A stretch of DNA of 47,508 bases from JAMOQA01 sp964582785 (GTDB taxonomy: Bacteria; Acidobacteriota; Polarisedimenticolia; J045). Of this stretch, positions 23,900 through 33,498 are shown piece by piece (the stretch's first letter is position 1; the number at the start of each line of letters is the position of its first letter). A model generated the notes under the pieces. The model had not been told where the DNA came from and did not search any database. It saw only the letters and a list, made by a program, of their open reading frames with translations. Made by a program: the position numbers and the translations under genes. The stretch lies in assembly GCA_964582785.1 (NCBI GenBank), contig CAZOTT010000010.1, positions 1 through 47,508 of the forward strand, read 5' to 3'.

Positions 23900-25276
23900 A
23901 CCGGACCCCCTCGCCGGGGCCGGGGAACCGGCCGTCAGCCCGTACTTCTTCGCGAAGTACCGGAACGAGCGGAACGACATCCCGAGCCGTTCGGCGGCCC
24001 GGGTCTGGACCCCGCCGCACGCCCGGAGGGCAGCCTCCATGTACCGGCGGCGCTCCGCCTCCAGGTGGCGCTCCAGGTCGAACCCTCCCGGGGGGACCTC
24101 CGGGGCCCTCCCGCTCCCCGCCAGGATCTCGGGCGGCAGGGTCTCCGGGACCAGGGCGTCGCCCGGGGCCAGGGCCACGGCGCGTTCGACCACGTTCTCC
24201 AGCTCCCGCACGTTTCCCGGCCAGTCGTGCCGCGCCAGGGCCTCGAGGAAGGCCGGGTCGATCCGCTCGACCCGGCGTCCCATCCGCTCCGCGTGGCGCC
24301 GCAGGAAGTGCCGGACGAACTCCGGCAGGTCCTCCGGGCGCGCCCGGAGGGGCGGCACGTCGATGCGGATCACGTGGATCCGGTAGTAGAGGTCCTCCCG
24401 GAAGCGGCCCTCCCGCACCAGCCCGGGCAGGTCCCGGTGGGTCGCGGCGATCACCCGCACGTCCACCGGGATCTCCTCGTTCCCCCCGACCCGCCGCACC
24501 TTCCGCTCCTGCAGGACCCGGAGCAGCTTCGCCTGCATCCCGGGGGGCATGTCCCCGATCTCGTCGAGGAACAGCGTCCCCCCCCGGGCAGCCTCGAGGA
24601 GCCCCTGGCGCGCCCGGTCGGCCCCGGTGAACGCCCCCCGCACGTGGCCGAACAGCTCGGACTCCAGGAGCTCGGAGGGGATCGCCGCGCAGTTGATCCC
24701 GACGAAGGGGGCGTCCCGGCGGGGGCTCGCGGCGTGGATCGCCCGGGCGATCACTTCCTTGCCGGTCCCCGATTCTCCCGCGACCAGTACCGTGGAATCC
24801 GTCGGGGCGATGCGGGCCACCATCTCGCGGACCCGGGCGATCGCCTGGCTGTGCCCGAGGATCTCCCGCTCCGCCGCCAGCCGGGCCCACAGGCGGCGGT
24901 TCTCGTCCCGCAGCTCCCGGTGCCGGAGGGCGCGGCGCACGTGCAGCCGCATCTCCTCGATGTTGAACGGCTTCTCCAGGTAGTTCACGGCGCCGTGCCG
25001 CATCGCCTCGATCGCCGTCTCCTTCGAGCCGTAGGCGGTGATGACGATCGACGGCAGGTCCGGGGCGACCCGCCGGACCCGCCGCAGCAGCTCCACCCCG
25101 TCGATCCCCGGCATCGCCAGGTCCGTCAGGAGAAGGTCGTACCCCTGCTCTCCCACGACGGATAGCGCCTCCTCCCCGGACCCCGCGGTGTCCACCCGGT
25201 GGCCGTCCGCGGCGAGGGCCGCCCGCAGCATCTCCCGGATCCCCGGTTCGTCGTCCACCACCAGGATCAGCGCCAT
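23897..25276 (-). CDS. pilR: Sigma-54-dependent response regulator PilR
   Basis: A 459-residue NtrC-family activator. Receiver domain 1-120 with acidic pocket VVDDE and phospho-acceptor Asp52 in LLTDLAMPG; AAA+ domain about 135-375 with Walker A GESGTGKE (167-174), the sigma-54 contact loop GAFTGA (214-219), Walker B GTLFLDEIGDMP and GNVRELENVVERAV; Fis-type HTH at the C-terminus (RAAERLGMSFRSFRYFAKKYGL). It would activate the pilin promoter at 23754-23768. GGGGAGG precedes the ATG at 25276, which lies 10 bases inside the end of pilS. Confidence 0.95.
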   Translation of the reverse strand: MALILVVDDEPGIREMLRAALAADGHRVDTAGSGEEALSVVGEQGYDLLLTDLAMPGIDGVELLRRVRRVAPDLPSIVITAYGSKETAIEAMRHGAVNYLEKPFNIEEMRLHVRRALRHRELRDENRRLWARLAAEREILGHSQAIARVREMVARIAPTDSTVLVAGESGTGKEVIARAIHAASPRRDAPFVGINCAAIPSELLESELFGHVRGAFTGADRARQGLLEAARGGTLFLDEIGDMPPGMQAKLLRVLQERKVRRVGGNEEIPVDVRVIAATHRDLPGLVREGRFREDLYYRIHVIRIDVPPLRARPEDLPEFVRHFLRRHAERMGRRVERIDPAFLEALARHDWPGNVRELENVVERAVALAPGDALVPETLPPEILAGSGRAPEVPPGGFDLERHLEAERRRYMEAALRACGGVQTRAAERLGMSFRSFRYFAKKYGLTAGSPAPARGSG

Positions 25277-26904
25277 GGCAGGACCTCCCCGGCCCCGGGA
25301 ACCGCGGCCGGGCTCCGGCACGGGAGGATGACCCGGATCTCCGTACCCCGCCCTTCCCGGCTGCTGACCTCGACCCGTCCCCCGTGCTGCTGGACGATCC
25401 GGTAGACGATCGCCGCCCCGAGCCCGGCCCCGTCCCGGAAACGCCCCTCGAACGGCTGGAAGAACCGGCGCGCGGTCTCCTCGTCCATCCCGTGCCCCTC
25501 GTCGCGGAAGGCGACGAGGACCCGGTCGGCCCCGTGGCCCTCGACCCGGATCTCCAGCTTCCCCCCGCCCGGCATCGCCCGCAGGGCGTTGCTCGCCAGG
25601 TTCCAGAAGATCTGCCGGACCCGGTCCGGGTCCGCCCAGGCCGTCGTCGGCCCCGGCCCGACCACCACCTCGACCCGGTGCGCTGGCCCCATCTCCGGGC
25701 TCTTCCGCAGCAGCCGGGCGAGTTCCTCCATCAGGAGGCCCAGGTCCACCTCCCGGGGCCGGAACGACCCGGGCCGGGCGAAGGCCAGGAAGTCCCGGAT
25801 GATCCGGTTCAGCCGCTCCGTTTCCCGGACGATCAGCGTCGCCAGCTCGCCGCCCGCCCCCTGTTCCCGGAGGACCTGGACCGACCCGCTGATCGCCGCC
25901 AGGGGGTTCCGGAGCTCGTGGGCGATCCCGGCCGCCATCTCCCCGAGGGCGGCCATCCGCTCCCGGGTCCGCACCTGTTCCTCGAGGGACGCGATCTCGG
26001 TCAGGTCCTGGAACACGAGGAGCCAGCCGATCTCCCGGCCGTCCCCGTCGACCAGCGGCGCCACCGAGAACCCGAGGACCAGCCGCTCCCCGTCCGCGGT
26101 CCGCGTCCATTCCCGCTCGAACCGGGTCCGGCGGCCCGCCCGTGCCTGGGCGCCGGCGGCCGCCAGGAACCCGGCCGGCAGTCCGAGCAGTTCCTCGACG
26201 GGCCGGCCGACGACCTCCCCGGCCGGCAGCCCCAGGATCTCGCTCCCGGCCCGGTTGACGAACGTGGCCCGGCCCTCCGGCGTGGCGGTCACGATGCCGG
26301 TCCCGATCGACTGGACGATCTGCTGCTGCAGCGCCCGCAGGGAAGCGAGGTCGCGCCGGTGGTCCGCCAGCTCCCGGTCCGCCTCCTGCAGCCGCTCGGC
26401 GAAGACCCCGCCGAGCACCGCCAGCAGCAGGAACCCGAGCAGGTGGGACACCGCGGCGTACACCACCCGCCCGGGAGGCAGTTCTTCCGGGGAAAGGCGC
26501 AGGGACCCCGCCCCCAGGATCAGCAGCCAGGACACGCCGGCGCCCGCGGCGACCAGCACCCCGCCCCGCATCCCGAGCAGCGCCGCCCCGACCATGACCG
26601 GCAGGGCGAAGAGGAACGAGAGCGGCGACAGGGCGCCCCCGGTCGCCAGGACGAACCCCGCGACGAGGAGGACGTCCCCCCCGATCTGGAGCCCGGCGAA
26701 CCAGCGCCGGTCCCCGGCCCACCGGTCGAGCAGGGCGTAGACGAGAATCGCCGCGAAGACCCCCGCGGCCAGGAAGTAGAGGCTGCGCAGGGGCTGCTCG
26801 GGGACGAACCAGAGCTCGATGGCGAAGGCCGACAGGAGGAGCGTGCTGGCCGCGATCGCCCGGGCCGTGTTCAGCCGCCTCAGGTACCTGCGGGTGGCAT
26901 GCAT
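25267..26904 (-). CDS. pilS: Sensor histidine kinase PilS
   Basis: A 545-residue membrane histidine kinase. About six hydrophobic helices occupy residues 15-170, as in PilS, with little periplasmic sequence. A coiled segment leads to a PAS domain (about 195-305: GTGIVTATPEGRATFVNRAGSEILGL). The HisKA motif is GIAHELRNPLAAISG with phospho-His329, followed by the ATPase domain: N-box NLASNALRA, G1 DEGHGMDEETA, G2 GAGLGAAIVYRIVQQHGG. In P. aeruginosa PilS senses pilin in the inner membrane and phosphorylates PilR. It is 25 bases after pilC and overlaps pilR. Confidence 0.93.
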   Translation of the reverse strand: MHATRRYLRRLNTARAIAASTLLLSAFAIELWFVPEQPLRSLYFLAAGVFAAILVYALLDRWAGDRRWFAGLQIGGDVLLVAGFVLATGGALSPLSFLFALPVMVGAALLGMRGGVLVAAGAGVSWLLILGAGSLRLSPEELPPGRVVYAAVSHLLGFLLLAVLGGVFAERLQEADRELADHRRDLASLRALQQQIVQSIGTGIVTATPEGRATFVNRAGSEILGLPAGEVVGRPVEELLGLPAGFLAAAGAQARAGRRTRFEREWTRTADGERLVLGFSVAPLVDGDGREIGWLLVFQDLTEIASLEEQVRTRERMAALGEMAAGIAHELRNPLAAISGSVQVLREQGAGGELATLIVRETERLNRIIRDFLAFARPGSFRPREVDLGLLMEELARLLRKSPEMGPAHRVEVVVGPGPTTAWADPDRVRQIFWNLASNALRAMPGGGKLEIRVEGHGADRVLVAFRDEGHGMDEETARRFFQPFEGRFRDGAGLGAAIVYRIVQQHGGRVEVSSREGRGTEIRVILPCRSPAAVPGAGEVLPWR

Positions 26905-26929
26905 CCGCTCCCCGTCGGCCGTCCCTCCG

Positions 26930-28132
26930 TCAGCCGATCTTCCCGATCAGCGAGAACATCGGCATGTACATCGAGACGACGATGCCTCCGATCACCGTCC
27001 CAAGGATGACGATCATCACCGGTTCCAGCAAGGAGAGGAGGTTCTGGGTCGCCTCGTCCACCTCGTCCTCGTAGAAGTCGGCGATCTTGGAGAGCATCGT
27101 GTCCAGGGCGCCGGTCTGCTCGCCCACCTCGATCATCTGGACCACCATGCTCGGGAAGACGCCGCTCTCCTGGAGGGGCTGGGCGATCGTCTTTCCCTCC
27201 TCGACCGCCGCGCGCACCTTCATGATCGCGTCCTCGACGATCGCGTTCCCGGCGGTGCGGGCGGTGATCTCCAGGCCGTCGAGGATCGCCACGCCCGAGC
27301 TGGTCAGGGTGCCGAGGGTGCGGCAGAAGCGGGCCACGGCGATCTTCCGCAGCAGCATGCCCAGGACCGGGATCCGGAGCATCATCCCGTCCAGCACCCG
27401 CCGGCCCCGTTCCGTCTTCCGGTACTGGCGGACCCCGAAGATCGCGCCGCCGATGGAGAACAGGATCAGCCACCACCACCGCCGCAGGAAGTTCGACAGG
27501 GCGATCGTCATGCGCGTCGGCAGGGGCAGCTCCGCCCCCAGGCCGCTGAACAGGTCGGCGAAGACCGGGATGACAAAGGTCAGGATCACCCAGACAACCA
27601 CGGCGGCGATCACCAGTACCGACACCGGGTAGACGAGGGCCCCCTTCACCGCGGCCTTCAGCTTGACGATCTTCTCGATGTAGGTCGACAGGCGCTGCAG
27701 GATCGTGTCGAGGATGCCGCCCGTTTCCCCCGCGGCGACCATGTTGCAGAACAGGTCGTCGAACACCTTCGGGTGCTTCCGCATCGCGTCGGCCAGGGTG
27801 GCCCCCGCCTCGACGTCCTGCCGGATCTCGTTGAGGATGTTCTGGAACACCCTGTTCGGCTGCTGCTGGGCGAGGATCTCGAGGCACTGGACCAGCGGCA
27901 GGCCCGCGTCGATCATCACGGAAAACTGCCGCGTGAAGATCGCGATGTCCTTCTGCTTGACCCCCTTCCGCAGGCGGGGCAGCGCGATCTCCCGGCCCTT
28001 CTCCTTGACGGTCGGGCCGATGATCCCCTGGCGTCGCAGCGCCGCGAGGGCCTCGTCGCGGTTGGCCGCCTCGAGCACGCCCTCCCGGGCTTCCCCGTTC
28101 CGGGTTCTCCCCTTCCAGGTGTATGCCGGCAT
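26930..28132 (-). CDS. pilC: Type IV pilus inner membrane platform protein PilC
   Basis: A 400-residue GspF/PilC family protein with two homologous cytoplasmic domains (about 60-185 and 265-385), each followed by membrane helices (about 170-195, 215-240 and 375-395). Typical signatures: FTRQFSVMIDAGLPLVQCLEIL in the first repeat and RFCRTLGTLTSSGVAILDGLEI in the second, EPVMIVILGTVIGGIVVSMYMPMF at the end. It anchors the assembly and retraction ATPases to the inner membrane. It lies 18 bases after pilT. The start MPAYTWKGRTRNGE is the usual one. Confidence 0.97.
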   Translation of the reverse strand: MPAYTWKGRTRNGEAREGVLEAANRDEALAALRRQGIIGPTVKEKGREIALPRLRKGVKQKDIAIFTRQFSVMIDAGLPLVQCLEILAQQQPNRVFQNILNEIRQDVEAGATLADAMRKHPKVFDDLFCNMVAAGETGGILDTILQRLSTYIEKIVKLKAAVKGALVYPVSVLVIAAVVVWVILTFVIPVFADLFSGLGAELPLPTRMTIALSNFLRRWWWLILFSIGGAIFGVRQYRKTERGRRVLDGMMLRIPVLGMLLRKIAVARFCRTLGTLTSSGVAILDGLEITARTAGNAIVEDAIMKVRAAVEEGKTIAQPLQESGVFPSMVVQMIEVGEQTGALDTMLSKIADFYEDEVDEATQNLLSLLEPVMIVILGTVIGGIVVSMYMPMFSLIGKIG

Positions 28133-28150
28133 CGTCCTCTCCTCCCGGGA

Positions 28151-29266
28151 TCACCGGCGCCGCGGCACCGTACCGGGCATCCCGCCGCCCAGAGCCCCCG
28201 CCCCCCGGTTGATCATCTCCTTTTGTTTTTCCGGGTTGTGGGACACCGAGAGGGCCGTCTGGAGGGTGATCTGCCGGCGGAAGTAGAGCGTCGCGAGGGA
28301 CTGGTTGAAGGTCTGCATCCCGTGCTTCGCCTGGCCCGTCTGCATCATCGAGTAGATCTGGTGAATCTTGTCCTCGCGGATCAGGTTCCGGATCGCCGAG
28401 TTCGGCACCAGGATCTCGAGGGCCAGGACCCGCCCCTTGCCGTTCGCCCGGGGCAGCAGCGACTGGCAGATGATCCCCTCGAGGATCAGGGAGAGCTGGG
28501 CCCGCACCTGGGGCTGCTGGTTCGACGGGAAGACGTCGATGATCCGGTTGATCGTCTGGGCCGCGGAGTTCGTGTGCAGGGTGGCGAAGGTCAGGTGGCC
28601 GGTCTCCGCCACCTGGAGAGCGCACTCGATCGTCTCGAGGTCCCGCATCTCCCCGATCAGGACCACGTCGGGGTCCTGCCGGAGGACCGAGCGCAGGGCG
28701 TTGGGAAACGACTTCGTGTCCGACCCGAGCTCCCGCTGGTTGACGATGCACCGCTTGTGGGAGTGCAGGTACTCGATCGGGTCCTCGATCGTGACGATGT
28801 GGGCCTGGCGCTCCCGGTTGATCTTGTCCAGCATCGCCGCCAGGGTCGTGCTCTTTCCGGACCCGGTGGGACCGGTCACCAGGACGAGCCCCCGCGGCTT
28901 CTCGGCCAGGCGCGCGACCACCTCCGGCAGGCCCAGGTCCTGGAACGACCGGATCTCCCAGGGGATCGTGCGGAAGGCGGCCGCCACGGCGCCCCGCTGG
29001 TTGAAGACGTTGGCGCGGAAACGGGCCAGGCCCTTGATCCCGAACGAGAAGTCCAGCTCCAGGTTCTCCTCGAAGCGGTGCTTCTGCTGGTCGGTCAGCA
29101 CCGAGTAGACGAGGGCCTTGGTCTCCGCCGCGGTCAGGGGCGGCATCTGGAGCGGGACGAGCTGCCCGTCGATGCGGATCTGCGGCGGGGAGTTCGTCGT
29201 CACGTGGAGGTCGGAGGCCCCCTGCTCCACCATCGTCTTCAGCAGCTGCTGCAGCGTCACCGCCAT
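28151..29266 (-). CDS. pilT: Pilus retraction ATPase PilT
   Basis: A 371-residue hexameric ATPase that depolymerises pili for twitching and DNA uptake. Walker A GPTGSGKSTTLA, Asp box TIEDPIEYLH, Walker B DVVLIGEMRDLETIE, His box TGHLTFATLHTNSA and the PilT-specific C-terminal AIRNLIREDKIHQI are all present. The frame extends 9 codons upstream to a GTG, but the ATG at 29266 has AAGGGG at a good distance and gives the normal PilT start (TLQQLLKTMVEQGASDLHV). It follows pilB by 34 bases. Confidence 0.96.
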   Translation of the reverse strand: MAVTLQQLLKTMVEQGASDLHVTTNSPPQIRIDGQLVPLQMPPLTAAETKALVYSVLTDQQKHRFEENLELDFSFGIKGLARFRANVFNQRGAVAAAFRTIPWEIRSFQDLGLPEVVARLAEKPRGLVLVTGPTGSGKSTTLAAMLDKINRERQAHIVTIEDPIEYLHSHKRCIVNQRELGSDTKSFPNALRSVLRQDPDVVLIGEMRDLETIECALQVAETGHLTFATLHTNSAAQTINRIIDVFPSNQQPQVRAQLSLILEGIICQSLLPRANGKGRVLALEILVPNSAIRNLIREDKIHQIYSMMQTGQAKHGMQTFNQSLATLYFRRQITLQTALSVSHNPEKQKEMINRGAGALGGGMPGTVPRRR

Positions 29267-29300
29267 CGCACGCCCCTTCCCCGGCTCCGCCACCCGGGCA

Positions 29301-31043
29301 TCAGAACACCGTCTCCCGCACGACCTCGTCGATGGTCGTGATCCCCTGCCGGATCTTCTCCAGGCCCGACATCCGCAGGGTGAGCATCCCCTCCTCGACC
29401 GCGCGGCGCTTCAGCTCCAGGGCGGAGCAGCCGGTGAGGATCATCTCGCGGATCTCCTCGGTGATCTCCAGGACCTCGAAGAGTCCCACCCGGCCCTTGT
29501 ACCCGGAGTTGTTGCAGGTGGGACAACCGCGCCCCTTGTAGATCTTGACCGTCTCCGCCTCCTCCGGGTCGAACCCGATGTCGACCAGCGCCCGCGGCGG
29601 CACGTGGATCTCCTCCCGGCAGTCCCGGCAGATCCGGCGGACCAGGCGCTGGGCGCAGATCAGGTTGACCGACGTGGCAACGAGGAACGGCTCGATCCCC
29701 ATGTTCATCAGCCGGCTGATCGTGCTCGGCGCATCGTTGGTGTGGAGGGTCGAGAGGACCAGGTGGCCGGTGAGCGCCGCCTTGACCGCGATCTCGGCCG
29801 TCTCGAAGTCCCGGATCTCGCCGATGAGGATGATGTTCGGGTCCTGCCGCAGGAACGCGCGCAGCGCCTCGGCGAAGGTCAGGCCGATCGCCTCCTTGGT
29901 CTGGACCTGGTTGATGCCGTGGAGGTTGAACTCGACGGGATCCTCCGCCGTCATGATGTTCGTCTCGGGCGTGTTCACCCGGCTGATCGCCGAGTAGAGG
30001 GTGTTCGTCTTGCCCGAGCCGGTGGGCCCCGTGACGAGCACCATGCCCCAGGGCTTGAGGATCGCCCGCTCGAACTTCTCGAGGGACTCGGGTTCGAAGC
30101 CGAGCTTCGTCAGGTCGAGGGCGAGGTTTTCCTTGTCGAGCAGCCGGAGGACGACCTTCTCGCCGAAGAGGGTGGGCACGGTCGAGACGCGGAAGTCCAT
30201 CTCGCGGGGACGTCCGTCGATCCGCATCTTGATCTTGATCCGGCCGTCCTGGGGCAGGCGCCGCTCGGCGATGTCGAGCTTCGACATGATCTTCAGGCGG
30301 CTGATGATCGCGTCGCGCAGCTTGAGCGGCGGATGCATGTACTCGTACAGCACGCCGTCGATGCGGAGCCGCACGCGGAAGTCCTTCTCGTAGGCCTCGA
30401 TGTGGATGTCCGACGCCCCCTTGTTGATCGCGTCGAGGAGGATCCGGTTGACGATCCGCACCACGGGGGCATCGGCGGAGAGCTGTTCCAGGCTCGAGGC
30501 GTCGATCTCCTCCTCGTCGGCCAGGACCTCGACGTCCTCGTCCTCCGGGGCGTTCTCCCACTCGGGCGGCAGGAAGTCGCCTGTGCCCTCCTGGCCCTGG
30601 AAGAGATCGATCTCGCCCCCGTACCGGTGGTCGATCGCCTCCCGGATGGCGAACTCCGAGGCGAGCACCGGCTCCACCTCGCAGCCCGTGCGGAACCGGA
30701 TGTCATCGAGGGCGACGACGTTGGTCGGGTCCGCCATCGCCAGGGTGAGGATGTTCGCCGTCTTGTGCACCGGGAAGACCAGGTAGCGCTTGGCGATCTT
30801 TTCCGGGATCAGGTCGAGGAGGCCGGAATCGACGTGCTCGTACAGGGACCGCAGGTCGATGGCGGGAATCCCGTACTGCTCGGAGAGCAGGTGGACCAGG
30901 TCCTCCTCGCTGACCGCGCCGGACTGCACGAGGTGGTAGCCGATCTTCCCCCCCTCGTTCTTCTGCCGGTCGAGGGCCTCCCTGAGGGCCTCCTTGGTGA
31001 CGAGCCCTTCCTCGAGCAGGAGTTCCCCGATGCGGTCGCTCAT
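29301..31043 (-). CDS. pilB: Pilus assembly ATPase PilB with MshEN domain
   Basis: A 580-residue assembly ATPase. Residues 4-56 form two 24-residue motifs separated by five residues (RIGELLLEEGLVTKEALREALDRQ style, then KIGYHLVQSGAV style), matching the MshEN c-di-GMP-binding fold. Residues about 160-190 are acidic linker. The ATPase core has GPTGSGKTNTLY (about 340), TAEDPVEFNLHG, NIILIGEIRDFETAE and GHLVLSTLHTNDA. A four-cysteine zinc site follows (CRDC and CPTC). It would power pilin insertion. A gap of 145 bases separates it from accC, so it probably begins its own transcript with pilT, pilC, pilS and pilR. Confidence 0.96.
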   Translation of the reverse strand: MSDRIGELLLEEGLVTKEALREALDRQKNEGGKIGYHLVQSGAVSEEDLVHLLSEQYGIPAIDLRSLYEHVDSGLLDLIPEKIAKRYLVFPVHKTANILTLAMADPTNVVALDDIRFRTGCEVEPVLASEFAIREAIDHRYGGEIDLFQGQEGTGDFLPPEWENAPEDEDVEVLADEEEIDASSLEQLSADAPVVRIVNRILLDAINKGASDIHIEAYEKDFRVRLRIDGVLYEYMHPPLKLRDAIISRLKIMSKLDIAERRLPQDGRIKIKMRIDGRPREMDFRVSTVPTLFGEKVVLRLLDKENLALDLTKLGFEPESLEKFERAILKPWGMVLVTGPTGSGKTNTLYSAISRVNTPETNIMTAEDPVEFNLHGINQVQTKEAIGLTFAEALRAFLRQDPNIILIGEIRDFETAEIAVKAALTGHLVLSTLHTNDAPSTISRLMNMGIEPFLVATSVNLICAQRLVRRICRDCREEIHVPPRALVDIGFDPEEAETVKIYKGRGCPTCNNSGYKGRVGLFEVLEITEEIREMILTGCSALELKRRAVEEGMLTLRMSGLEKIRQGITTIDEVVRETVF

Positions 31044-31188
31044 GCCTCTCTCCCCGGGCCTCCCCCGGCCCGGTCCGCAGGGGGGACGGGCCTCTTCCCG
31101 GGCGCACGGCGGGCCGGGGGACCTCGTGGTCCAACTTGGTGACCGGGCGGGGCCGGGTCAAGGGGCGGGATCCCGCCGGTTCCCGGGA

Positions 31189-32544
31189 TCAGGAAGCGGC
31201 GGCACGTTCCGCGAGGAACCGCTCCATGAAGCGGGTGGAAAGGCGCGCGTGGCGAAAGTCCGGCGAGCGGAGAACCTCCGCCAGCAGCGGGAGGTTCGTG
31301 CGGATCCCCTCGATGACGAACGAATCGACGGCCCGCTGGAGGCGCGAGAGGGCCTCCTCCCGGTTCTTCCCGCGGGCGATCAGCTTGGCGATCATCGAGT
31401 CGTAGTACGGAAGCACCTGGTAGCCGGCGTAGGCGGCGGTGTCCACGCGGATGCCGGGCCCCCCGGGTGGGTGAAACGCGGTGATCAGGCCGGGACTGGG
31501 AGCGAACGTCCAGGGGTCCTCGGCGGTCACCCGGGCCTCGATCGACCAGCCCTGGATCCGCAGGTCCTCCTGCCGGAAGCGCAGCGGCTCCCCCGCCGCC
31601 ACGCGGACCTGCTCCTTGATTAGGTCGATCCCGGCGATGTTCTCCGTCACCGGGTGCTCGACCTGGATCCTGGTGTTCATCTCCATGAAGTAGAACGACC
31701 CGTCCTCGTCGAGCAGGAACTCGACCGTGCCCGCGTTCCGGTACCCCACCGCCCGGGCGGCCTCGAGGGCCGCCGCCCCCATCCGCTCCCGGAGGCGGGT
31801 GTCGAGGGCCGCGGACGGCGCCTCCTCGATCAGCTTCTGGTGCCGCCGCTGGATCGAACATTCCCGCTCGAAGAGGTGCACGACGTTCCCGTGGTGGTCC
31901 CCCAGGACCTGGAACTCCACGTGACGGGGGTTGACGAGGTACTTCTCGAGGTAGATCTCGGGGCTGCCGAACGCCGCCGCCGCCTCGGTCCGGGCCGCCT
32001 CGATCGCCGCCGCCAGTTCCTCCTCCCCGTGCACGACCCGCATCCCGCGCCCGCCCCCGCCCGCCGAGGCCTTGACGATCACCGGGTAGCCGATCCGCGC
32101 CGCGACCTCCCGGGCCTCCTCCGGTGACTCGATCGTGCCCTCGCTCCCGGGAACCACCGGCACGCCCGCCTCGATCATCGTCCGGCGGGCCTCCGCCTTG
32201 TCTCCCATCCGCCGGATGGTCTCCGCCGTCGGCCCGATGAACGTGATGCCGCACTCGGCGCAGATCTCGGCGAAGTGGGCGTTCTCCGCGAGGAACCCGT
32301 AGCCCGGGTGAATCGCGTCGGCTCCCGTGATTTCCGCGGCGGAAATGATCGCGGTCACGTTGAGGTACGACTCGGTGCTGTGAGCGGGGCCGATGCACAC
32401 CTCCTCGTCCGCGAAGCGGACGTGGAGCGAATCCCGGTCCACGTCCGAGTGGACGGCGACGGTCGGGATCCCGAGTTCCTTGCACGCCCAGATGATCCGC
32501 AGGGCGATTTCGCCGCGGTTGGCAACCAGGATCTTCCGGAACAT
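31189..32544 (-). CDS. accC: Acetyl-CoA carboxylase, biotin carboxylase subunit
   Basis: A 451-residue ATP-grasp enzyme that carboxylates the biotin of AccB at the start of fatty acid synthesis. FRKILVANRGEIALRII at the N-terminus, KASAGGGGRGMRVV glycine loop (about 160), HVEFQVLGD, ERECSIQRRHQKLIEEAPS and MNTRIQVEHPVTE (catalytic Arg and Glu) are all standard. TAEDP replaces the more usual NAEDP. It lies 16 bases downstream of accB. Its placement at the end of a pilMNOPQ-containing operon is unusual. Confidence 0.97.
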   Translation of the reverse strand: MFRKILVANRGEIALRIIWACKELGIPTVAVHSDVDRDSLHVRFADEEVCIGPAHSTESYLNVTAIISAAEITGADAIHPGYGFLAENAHFAEICAECGITFIGPTAETIRRMGDKAEARRTMIEAGVPVVPGSEGTIESPEEAREVAARIGYPVIVKASAGGGGRGMRVVHGEEELAAAIEAARTEAAAAFGSPEIYLEKYLVNPRHVEFQVLGDHHGNVVHLFERECSIQRRHQKLIEEAPSAALDTRLRERMGAAALEAARAVGYRNAGTVEFLLDEDGSFYFMEMNTRIQVEHPVTENIAGIDLIKEQVRVAAGEPLRFRQEDLRIQGWSIEARVTAEDPWTFAPSPGLITAFHPPGGPGIRVDTAAYAGYQVLPYYDSMIAKLIARGKNREEALSRLQRAVDSFVIEGIRTNLPLLAEVLRSPDFRHARLSTRFMERFLAERAAAS

Positions 32545-32560
32545 CGCGCGGCTCCCCCGC

Positions 32561-33037
<477 letters not shown>

Positions 33038-33084
33038 GGCTGTCCTCCCCGCGCCCGGGGCGCGGGCGCGTGCAACCGGGGATC

Positions 33085-33498
33085 CTACCACGACCGCGAG
33101 TGCCCCGGGGGTCCGAGCGCTTCCGCCAGCCTTCCGGCCGCCACCCGGGCGGCGAAGCGGACCCTCCCCTGCCAGGTGCCCGGGTCGGCCAGGACGCCGA
33201 GGAACAGCTCCCGGCCGGGAACCCGCCGGCAGACGAGCACCCCCCCCGCACCCGTGATCGACCACTCCAGCCCCGGGCCGAGCCGCGCCGCCACCGCCAC
33301 GCGGCCCATCCCCGCGAAGCACCCCGCCACCTCCGCGGCCAGGACGCCGGGTTCGGGGGCGGGGCCGAAGGCCCGGGCCGCCACGACCAGGCCCTCGGTG
33401 TCGAGCAGCACGGCGAGACGCGCCCCCGGAAGGGCGCGTCCCAGGTCCGCGAGCACGTCCGCCAGGGAAGCGCCGTTCCCCGGCGAGGCGGCCGTCAT
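33085..33498 (-). CDS. Roadblock/LC7-like small protein
   Basis: A 137-residue protein with the alternating helix/strand pattern of Roadblock/LC7 (MglB-like) domains: LADVLADLGRALPGARLAVLLDTEGLVVAA at the N-terminus, then a long helix ending in GVLAAEVAGCFAGM, central strands LEWSITGAGGVLVCRRV and ELFLGVLADPGTWQGRVRFAARVAAGRLAEAL. Roadblock proteins commonly regulate small Ras-like GTPases or act as scaffolds at polar complexes. No MglA-type GTPase gene lies in the window. Its ATG overlaps the lipoprotein stop by ATGA, and accB begins 47 bases later. Family assignment is by fold-like pattern, so moderately sure. Confidence 0.65.
   Translation of the reverse strand: MTAASPGNGASLADVLADLGRALPGARLAVLLDTEGLVVAARAFGPAPEPGVLAAEVAGCFAGMGRVAVAARLGPGLEWSITGAGGVLVCRRVPGRELFLGVLADPGTWQGRVRFAARVAAGRLAEALGPPGHSRSW

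Noticed and set aside
31044..31188. pilB promoter with TTGACC at 31156-31161
   Set aside because: No acceptable -10 lies 16 to 18 bases downstream (best is CAAGTT, 2 of 6), so it was not listed, although a promoter somewhere in this 145-base gap is likely.
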